From Kingdonia uniflora (taxonomy: Eukaryota; Streptophyta; Magnoliopsida; Ranunculales; Circaeasteraceae), in contig JACGCM010001110.1 in NCBI GenBank assembly GCA_014058105.1, positions 310,001 to 374,000 on the forward strand: 64,000 bases of DNA, in the 5' to 3' direction. The position numbers and the translations under genes are program-made. The notes beneath the pieces were generated by a model that saw only the letters and a list, made by a program, of their open reading frames with translations, was not told the DNA's origin and did not search any database. Shown here piece after piece: positions 57,137-64,000 of this stretch. Within the stretch, counting starts at the first letter, position 1. Each line of letters begins with the position of its first letter.

Positions 57137-58411
57137 TTTAAATAGTAAAAGATTATGTATCTATAGAAAACTTTCACAAAAAAGGTTGAGCGGTCGGTTC
57201 CACCAACACCCGACATACTAGTAACAGTTTTATATAGTGAAATTGGGAGAAATTGAAGAGAATTGGGGAGAAATATAAGAGATATCATTTATGTTATTGG
57301 AAACCCTAAATTTTGGGGAAATTTTGTTAGTGTTGCGGAGATTGAAATCGAAATACTTAAGTTTCTTCTTTAACATAAGCTCTCTATATCTTTCTCTATT
57401 TAGCTAATGTCTATTATTTTCACGAATTTTGCTAGATAATTTGGCATTTCAGATTAAGACGGCGTTTCAGGGTTACAACTTTTCATTTCATTTTCTTGAC
57501 ACAAAATTATGTGAATGTTACAAATTCGATGCTCCAAATAAAGTTGAAATAAGAGTGATTTCAGATTCTTTTAAAACTTTTCTATTTCCCATATACATAT
57601 CTTAAGATCTGAAAATGTGAGCGCATGTGAGCCGATGATGTGATTGTAACACCCTGGTTGAGCGAGTATTGGAAAGACGCCTAACCCAATAACGGTGACG
57701 ATTGCACCAATGGTTTAGTCCCACATCGCTTAAGATTCTGTTAGGTGTATGATCATTTACTTAAGATCTCACTCTTTATGTCATCGAGGCCTTTCTTAAG
57801 AATAAAAATCCCACACTGCTGGAGATCCACAGTAGTTAAGTGAGAACAATATGTGACAGTACTGATACTCACTACTAGTTACTCTTGTACACGCTCTACA
57901 CGTGTGCAACCTAAAAAATTGCAGGAGGGGCATTAAACTCTTTCTGAGACAGTTGTAATTGTTTACTTTTAGAGCCACATAACATTAGCCTTATATTATT
58001 TAATAGTACCTGTCTACGTGGTCGTATATGAGACGTTGAGATAAACAGATCTATGGTCGGTAAGAAGCAGCTAATCAAGCCGGCTCGGAGCCGAATTATT
58101 GCTAACTCGTTTCCGGGTTGGAGCTGGCACTGTAGGCGCCTCAAACCTCGTTAGATTCACTATAACAGGACCGTCATTGGGCGCGTGCAGCAACATTAGT
58201 ACAGCCGTACATGTAAAGTAACTACCAACTATAAATCGTGTACAAAATGCAAAACAATTCTCATCTCGCTGCTAAAAACTCCAATTCCTATTTGAAAACA
58301 ACAGAAATGGAGCAGTTGATCTAACAGTGAACAAAGAGGGTAAGTTGAGGATCTAGGGCTCCAAACCCTTTCCAAATCTCTAAATTCTCCTAAATTGTTT
58401 ATGATTCGGAG
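57137..58411 (+). promoter_or_regulatory. Upstream region of the PTM-like gene, with a USE-like element
   Basis: 1.3 kb between the LINE remnant and the gene start. AGTCCCACATCG at 57717-57728 matches the plant snRNA upstream sequence element (RTCCCACATCG), but no snRNA body is recognisable 70 bp downstream. It follows TGTAACACCCTGG (57646), a form typical of repeat ends, so this may be a short repeat. The real core promoter and 5' UTR are probably within the last few hundred bases before 58412; I see no clear TATA box there. An upstream ATG at 58400 opens only a four-codon frame. Confidence 0.45.
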
Positions 58412-61400
58412 ATGATGGAGTTCTTTGAAGCAGCGTCGGTTTTGGATGATACAATTGGCGATCACAGTTGCGAGCGAAAGCCGAAGAAACGACGTCGAGT
58501 GGAGCCAGGTAATGATAGTTGTAGGGATGATTTAGTTAAAGGCAGTTGTTTGATTCATGAGGGAGGTTTAGAAACCCTAGATAATGAAGAATGTGGGATT
58601 TTGAAGAGTGATTGTTCAATTAGAATTGAGGATAATGGTTTTATTGGTGGGTTGGATTTGAATGAGAGTGTTCCGATTGGGGATTGTAATAATTCAGGAG
58701 AAGGTGATGTGAATTTGAAGGGGAGTGATTTTGTTTGTGGAGAGGAGGGCGTAGGGAGAGATAATGGGGTTGGTGGGAATTCGAAGGAGGAAAATGAATG
58801 TTTTGGTGGGTTGGATTTGAATAGTTTTTTAATTGACGATGGTTGGAAAGAGAATGTTTGTTTAGGCGATAAACCGAGAGAAAGTAGCGTGGATGAGAGT
58901 TTCAAGGAAGTTTATTCTGTTAAAGTAGAGCAGAATGTTCGTTTTGACGGGTTTGATTTGAATTCTAGACCACTTGATGAAGAGGGAAATGATTTTGTTG
59001 GGTCTGCTGAGGAAATTTTAAAGAAGGAAAAGAGTTTTGATTTAAATACTGTAAGCAATCATGAAGAAATCAATGATTTCCCAATGAAGGATATTGTGTC
59101 TGATGGAGATTTTAGGGAGGTTGATGTAAATGCAGCTGTTATCGAAGGTGGTACGGTTGGTATCGGAGAGCATTTAACGGGAGATACTTATTTAAGTATA
59201 AATGAAAGAAATCAGAATGAGTTTAAGTTTTTTGATGGAAATTCAAAGCAAAACAAATCAGGAGTTTCTGCATTTACTTGTATAAAGGACTGTAGTAGTA
59301 GCGCTAATTTTCACCCCGAGGAGGTCGGTTACGATGTAGGTGGTTTGGAGTCTCGAGCCGAGAAAGGTAAAGTTTCTAAGAAAAGAAGGCGGGTCTCTGG
59401 AAAATCGAATCCTGCAAAACAGCCAATTTTGAGAAGGAGTACTCGTAGAGCATCTATGTCTTCTACCCTAGATCATATGTCAAACACAGAAAAATTCTTT
59501 GCTTTGTCATTGCCTGATGAAACAGATGCCGTATCAAATTTTCCTAAGAAGTTGGAAATGCCGCCGTCGTCGAAAAATCTGGATATAAACGAGATTCCTA
59601 TTCTTGACCTTTTCTCTGTTTATGCCTGTCTGAGATCATTCAGTACTTCATTATTCTTGAGCCCTTTTAGCTTAGAAGCTTTTGTGGGAGCATTGAAATT
59701 CAAATTTCCTAATTCCTTAATAGATTCCATTCACGTTTCTATCCTATGGACTTTGAATCTACATTTGGAGTCTCTTTCTAAGGAAGGGTCAACTAGGTAT
59801 GCTTCTGATTGCATTAGGAGTCTTAACTGGGGGTTACTAAATTTGGTTACATGGCCCGTTTATGTGGTTGGTTATCTACTATTTCGCGGTTTGGGATGGA
59901 AACCTGGTTTTGATGTCCGTCACTTGAAGCTCTTGAATGGTGCTTACTACGAACAACCTCCCACCTTAAAGCTTGAGATACTTCGACGTCTATGTGATGA
60001 TGTCATAGAGGCAGAAGCCATACAGAAGGAGCTTAACAGGAGAACATTAGCATCTGATTTTGATACAGATGTCGAGTGTAAGATCTCAGAAGTTGTCACT
60101 AAAAAGAAAAGGAAGGTCAATATGGATGATGGGATTGGATCTTGCTTAACACAGGATTTTGTTGATGAAACTTCCGACTCTAATAGCGATGAGTGTTGTT
60201 TGTGTAAGATGGATGGGAGCTTAATATGCTGTGATGGTTGCCCTGCTGCTTATCATATGAGATGTGTTGGAGTTAGTGAGGATCTTTTGCCGGAGGGTGA
60301 TTGGTACTGCCCCGAATGTGTCATAAACAAACGTGAGCGCCTGATGAAGTCATCAAAGTCTCTCCGAGGAGCAGAGATATTGGGCATAGATCCTTATGGG
60401 CGGATATATTTTAGCACCTTTGGCTACTTATTGGTGTAAGTACTCTCTCTGCCATTTAAATATTATTATCTACTTTCATTTCTTCATTTAATTGTACATA
60501 TGATACTCTCTTTGTTTTCTGAGCAAGGATTTTACCTTTAGATTGTCTTTCTTTAAATGATGAGGTTGAATAGATGATTGTATTTTTGCCAAGATTTTCT
60601 TAAAAGAATTTCAATGGTATATTATTTTGAGGACTTCTCACTTTCTCCTTCTCCTTGGAAACTATAAAGTCTTGTAATGTTGCTGCGAGTCTTATCCACA
60701 AGCAGAGTACTTAATCTGGGCATTGGAAAATGCTGCTTCAAAACGAGCAATATCCTATGGGGAGAAGGTAATGGAAGGGATTTCATCCTTAGTTGAAATT
60801 CAAACATTGGCTTGAAGCTCCTCATGCAGACTTTCCTCCAAATGCAGCAAAAGTGCATTACTTTGCACTGCCATTGCATCGAGGAGGGAAGGATTGAAAA
60901 TAGCAAAGGAGAAGAAATTTAACTGGAAAGAAGAGAAAAGAGCAGTGAAGAGGAGAAAAGAAATTAACTGTAGAGAGAAAGCAATCAAAGTGAAAATGAT
61001 CAAATAAGCGAGGAGTAAATAGACAGAATGGAGAAAGATTAGTTGAAACCCTAGTCAAATCTTATATTTTTTTTCAAATCTCTCTCTCTCTCTCTCTCTG
61101 GGATCTCAATTGGCGCGTCTCCCATCACATTGATTGATAGGATTGGAATGGCTTACCAAGATTCCTTCAATCATTGCAAAATTAGGATTTAGAAGATAAG
61201 AAAATTTGGTCTACTATAATTCGTAATCGAGGGGGGGGGGGGGGGGTGGGGGGGTAATGATTAAGTAATCTGATCTGATCTTAAATCCAATTCCTTCTTC
61301 CAAACTCGAATTGAAACAATTCATGAAGGAAAGACTTTATTGAGAAGAAGTTGCAGTTATCTAGATGTTCAAACTATGCCCCAGACTCTTGGAAAGTGAA

Positions 61401-64000
61401 TCTTTGGCGTAATTTCGCTAGGAACCGTTAGGATCCTTGAATAAATTGTTATCTATTATTTGGGTTTATGCTATTGCTCAGAATTTGGTACACTCGAATT
61501 TCTTAGCATAGTCATCATGGGTTTCACAAATCTAGATGACTCATTTCTCCTAATTTTGTTTTCTTTCCAATTATTTGGGCTATTGTAATAAACTTAAGGG
61601 GAATTTTATGGCACTTAGAAATAAGGGAAATCTTTACTTGCCCAAACTTGTCAAAATTAAGCCAAACATGAATGACTTCATTCCCCAAAACACAGGGGCA
61701 ACTTATATTCGTCTCATTTAGGCATACCGAGTGTGCTAGAATATAAACAAATTTTGTTTTACTGGTTTCAGATTACCGTTGATGCAGGATATCACTAATT
61801 TACCATTGATGTAGGGCATCATTAATTTTAATGCTAAGTGTAGCGCGAAGGATACACTTAAACAAGCATGAATATAGTGCGAAGTCATGCTGACTTGTCA
61901 ATGTTATTTTTTTGAAGGTTAAGGCTCCTCAATGTTATTTTAGGTACGGTAGTGCTAGTTACAATAATTGAACAACATTATAATTAATGAATCAGATTAA
62001 TATAATCATATCCAACCGGGTTCCTCTGTACTTTAATTATAGATCCGATTCCATTACATGTGGTTTTTAATTAGATCAAGTTTAGGATCAAAGGTGACAT
62101 TTTTTGCCTGCGTAGAATGTGTCTTATATGCATGTGAAGAAGAAGCCAGAACATCTCTGGGGAATGGTATGTGACACTTTCATTCGTCACACTGAACCAT
62201 AAACACACATAGGTATTGCCCTTCACTTTACACTGAACCTTAAACACACATAGGTATTGCCCTTCAATGAATCTAGCACAAATATATGCCTGATATGTGA
62301 TTATGTTCATTAGATTTGAGCCAATATCTACATACATTAGATTTTATGTAAATGTATATTGGTGAATGAATTTATTGAAGCCTTGAAGGTGGTCTCGGAC
62401 TAATTACATTGTTTTGTAGAAAGGTATGAAATTAGGAGTAGTATTAGACTTTCAATTCCTGCAGGTTTGAGCTTTATATCCAAGTTTTGAGCTTTGAGGG
62501 CTCATCTTTTTTATAACGTACTCATTATCTACTGCTCAATTGCTTATTAATTAATTAGTTACTCATTTCATTGAATTTGCAGGTCTGATTCCTGTGAGCC
62601 TGAATCAACTTACCACTATTACAACAGGAGTGATTTGAGCACTGTTATTGAAGTTCTCCGGTCATCTGGTACCTCTTATGCTGGAATATTAAATGTAATC
62701 TCTATGAACTGGGACTTTCCTGTTGATTTACCCCTCGGAAAATGTCTCCCCGGCGTTCAGATTAACAATGAATACAAAGAGTTGGGCGGCGGCGTTCATG
62801 TTTCTACTACTAGCTTGCCGTTTGTAGCTATCCCACCTTCAGAGATGATTGAAATAGAAGATGAGGCCAAATCACATAAAACTTCCAATATCACTGAAGA
62901 TGTTGGCCATAAGCACTGTAAAATTTCAACTTTTGTTAGTAGAAATGGTTCTATAACCATTGACCAGTTTGTGGATGGGTCATGCAACTTTTCTAGCTCT
63001 GGAGGCTTTGCTGAAACTTCAAGCAAGGCGGAAAGTCTTGAAGAAGCTCATTTATTAGTTGGACTCTGTTCTCAGAAACCTACTGAATCTGATGTCAAAC
63101 TAGAAAATAATATAGGAGCTACAGTTTTGAGCCACACCTCAACAGTATTAAACTCCTTAATAGGAACAGCAGCTGAAACGCAATTTGATTCTGGTGATTA
63201 TGTGAACTATTATACTTTCGGCCAGACTGCTGCATTTGTGGTCGAAGAATTAATGAATAAATCATCAAAGAGCATAGCTGAAGAGTCCAAAAGGTCTGAT
63301 CAGGAGATAATTACGGTGCAGGTGATGGCCATTTCTAAGAGTACGACAAAGTTTTGTTGGTTAAATACTCAAACTCCAGATAAGGATGCACGAAATGAAA
63401 ATTGTGGATGGTGTTTTTCTTGTAGAACTCTCGATGAAAGTGGGGATTGCTTGTTTAACATGACCAACATTAAGCCTTCTGCTGAAGGTCTGAAAAGTGG
63501 GGTAATTGGTCTTCGTTCCAAAAGAAATAGTGAAAACCATCTTCATAGCGTCATTGATCATATTCTCTTCATTGAAGAGCGTATTTCGGGACTTCTGTCT
63601 GGTCCATGGCATAGTCCATATTATAGTAAACATTGGCGTAAAGGGGCTCTCAAGTCAGCTGATGCTGCATCATTGAAATGTCATCTACTTACAGTAAGTT
63701 ATCTTGTATATAGCACTTATAAGTTGTAGTGCAAATCAATTTACACTTTTTGTGATTGTTGTCAATATCTCTACAGTTAGAGTCAAATTTGCGTCGAATT
63801 GCACTTTCAGCAGAGTGGTTCAAACAAGTGGATTCTGATGTTACACTGGGCTCAGCTTTTCATATAATTACTAGTTCAGTTCAGATGTCTTCTTCAAAGC
63901 TTAGGTCTAGTAAAAAACGAGCCAGACTTCCAGATTCTCAGTCCAGTTCTGCTTCAAAAGCTGCCAAGGCATCAGAAATATTCTGGTGGCGGGGTGGAAA
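58412..64000 (+). CDS. DDT-PHD finger protein, PTM-like (partial, 3' end outside window)
   Basis: Nuclear chromatin-reader type protein. Exon 1 is 58412-60435 (donor GTAAGT), exon 2 is 62583-63693 (acceptor TTGCAG, donor GTAAGT), and exon 3 starts at 63777 (acceptor CTACAG) and runs off the edge; the junctions keep frame (LLV-SDSC; CHLLT-LESN). The first ATG starts MMEFFEAASV. Basic NLS-like KPKKRRRV at residues 23-30; LDLN/FDLN motifs at 81, 134, 181 and 209; basic stretch KKRRRVSGK...RRSTRRASM at about 321-350; DDT domain about 395-455 (LDLFSVYACLRSFS); WPVYVVGYLL about 480; PHD finger about 593-637 (CCLCKMDGSLICCDGCPAAY, WYCPEC). Exon 2 has a Cys-rich CGWCFSCRTL. The order DDT, PHD and a long C-terminal region matches plant PTM and its relatives. 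PTM itself is a chloroplast-envelope PHD factor; whether this copy has the C-terminal membrane segments cannot be seen here. Confidence 0.92.
60640..61100 (-). pseudogene. Antisense gene-start fragment within intron 1, unidentified
   Basis: On the minus strand a pyrimidine-rich leader (61100-60890), beginning with a GA/TC microsatellite (about 61081-61098), runs into ATG at about 60885: MAVQSNALLLHLEESLHEEL, then QANV*, ISTKDEIPSITFSP, DIARFEAAFSNAQIKYSAC, and stops. The combination of a leader-like UTR and a protein-like start suggests the 5' end of a host gene copied into the intron. I do not recognise the protein. At least three stops interrupt it. Confidence 0.4.
61231..61254 (+). repeat. 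G-rich tract, G16-T-G7
   Basis: Sixteen G, one T, seven G inside intron 1. It could fold as a G-quadruplex on the coding strand, or be a length artefact of sequencing. Confidence 0.8.

Larger units (their letters stand above)
60436..62582 (+). other. Intron 1 of the PTM-like gene, 2147 bp
   Basis: GTAAGT at 60436 and TTGCAG ending at 62582. Much longer than intron 2 (63694-63776, 83 bp). It carries an inserted-looking antisense fragment (60640-61100), a G-rich tract (61231-61254) and a short tandem duplication with a 41-bp period (about 62188-62267, ACTGAACC(A/T)TAAACACACATA). Confidence 0.85.

Noticed and set aside
57700..57900. U2 snRNA gene downstream of the USE-like motif
   Set aside because: Only weak resemblance (TCGAGGCCTTTCTTAAG); the conserved 5' end and branch-site recognition sequence are not present.
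58555..58905. 116-codon minus-strand frame (Pro/Ser-rich)
   Set aside because: Shadow of exon 1 of the PTM-like gene; its composition mirrors the Gly/Asp/Glu-rich sense frame.
62796..63633. Minus-strand open frames within exon 2
   Set aside because: Shadows of the PTM-like coding exon, which has matching splice sites and a continuous sense frame.

Overview
The window is plant nuclear DNA, most likely from a eudicot. It is AT-rich, its genes are split by GT-AG introns, and nearly all recognisable coding sequence belongs to plant transposable elements: L1-type LINEs with a DUF4283-like ORF1, Ty3/gypsy LTR elements and a Helitron. The only gene that looks intact and host-owned is at the right edge. 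It is a DDT-PHD nuclear protein related to PTM (58412 to beyond 64000, plus strand).

Layout. 1-5055: a LINE on the minus strand (ORF1, then ORF2 with endonuclease and reverse transcriptase), cut by a 555-bp solo LTR at 2031-2585. 5050-7660: pieces of three host genes, all on the minus strand: a laccase C-terminus, a TBC Rab-GAP and an AP-1 mu adaptin that still has several exons and introns. 7971-12244: decayed Helitron Rep (HUH) and PIF1-type helicase, preceded by a tandem-repeat coding region (12581-13740). The captured fragments lie directly 3' of the helicase on the same strand, the usual layout of a gene-capturing Helitron. The AP-1 mu and Rab-GAP pieces are joined in frame within one exon. 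13.7-21.2 kb is mostly non-coding, with two tandem duplications and several exon-like scraps that I cannot assign firmly.

21274-28570 is a very long LTR-like unit, itself split by a 2613-bp relative with a perfect 5-bp target duplication (23073-25685). A third copy lies at 47326-50256. All three carry an array of palindromic TTCGAA motifs; in two copies the array sits just upstream of a TATA box. 30510-40175 is a degenerate Ty3/gypsy element: LTR, primer-binding site, gag, protease, RT, two RNase H domains, integrase, then an opposite-strand spliced ORF. 43857-52330 holds a second element in reverse orientation: LTR-like repeats at both ends, gag on the minus strand and a homologous opposite-strand spliced ORF on the plus strand. 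The two opposite-strand ORFs share an intron of the same length (75 bp) and phase. 52461-53440 is an Athila-like integrase end, and 55688-57136 is a second LINE ORF1.

The transposons do not form one working system; they are nested layers of insertions next to a gene. The most interesting points are the multi-gene capture and in-frame chimera in the Helitron region, the conserved antisense spliced ORF in two retroelements, and the shared TTCGAA array of the long LTR family. All family names come from recognising protein motifs by eye; no database search was run.
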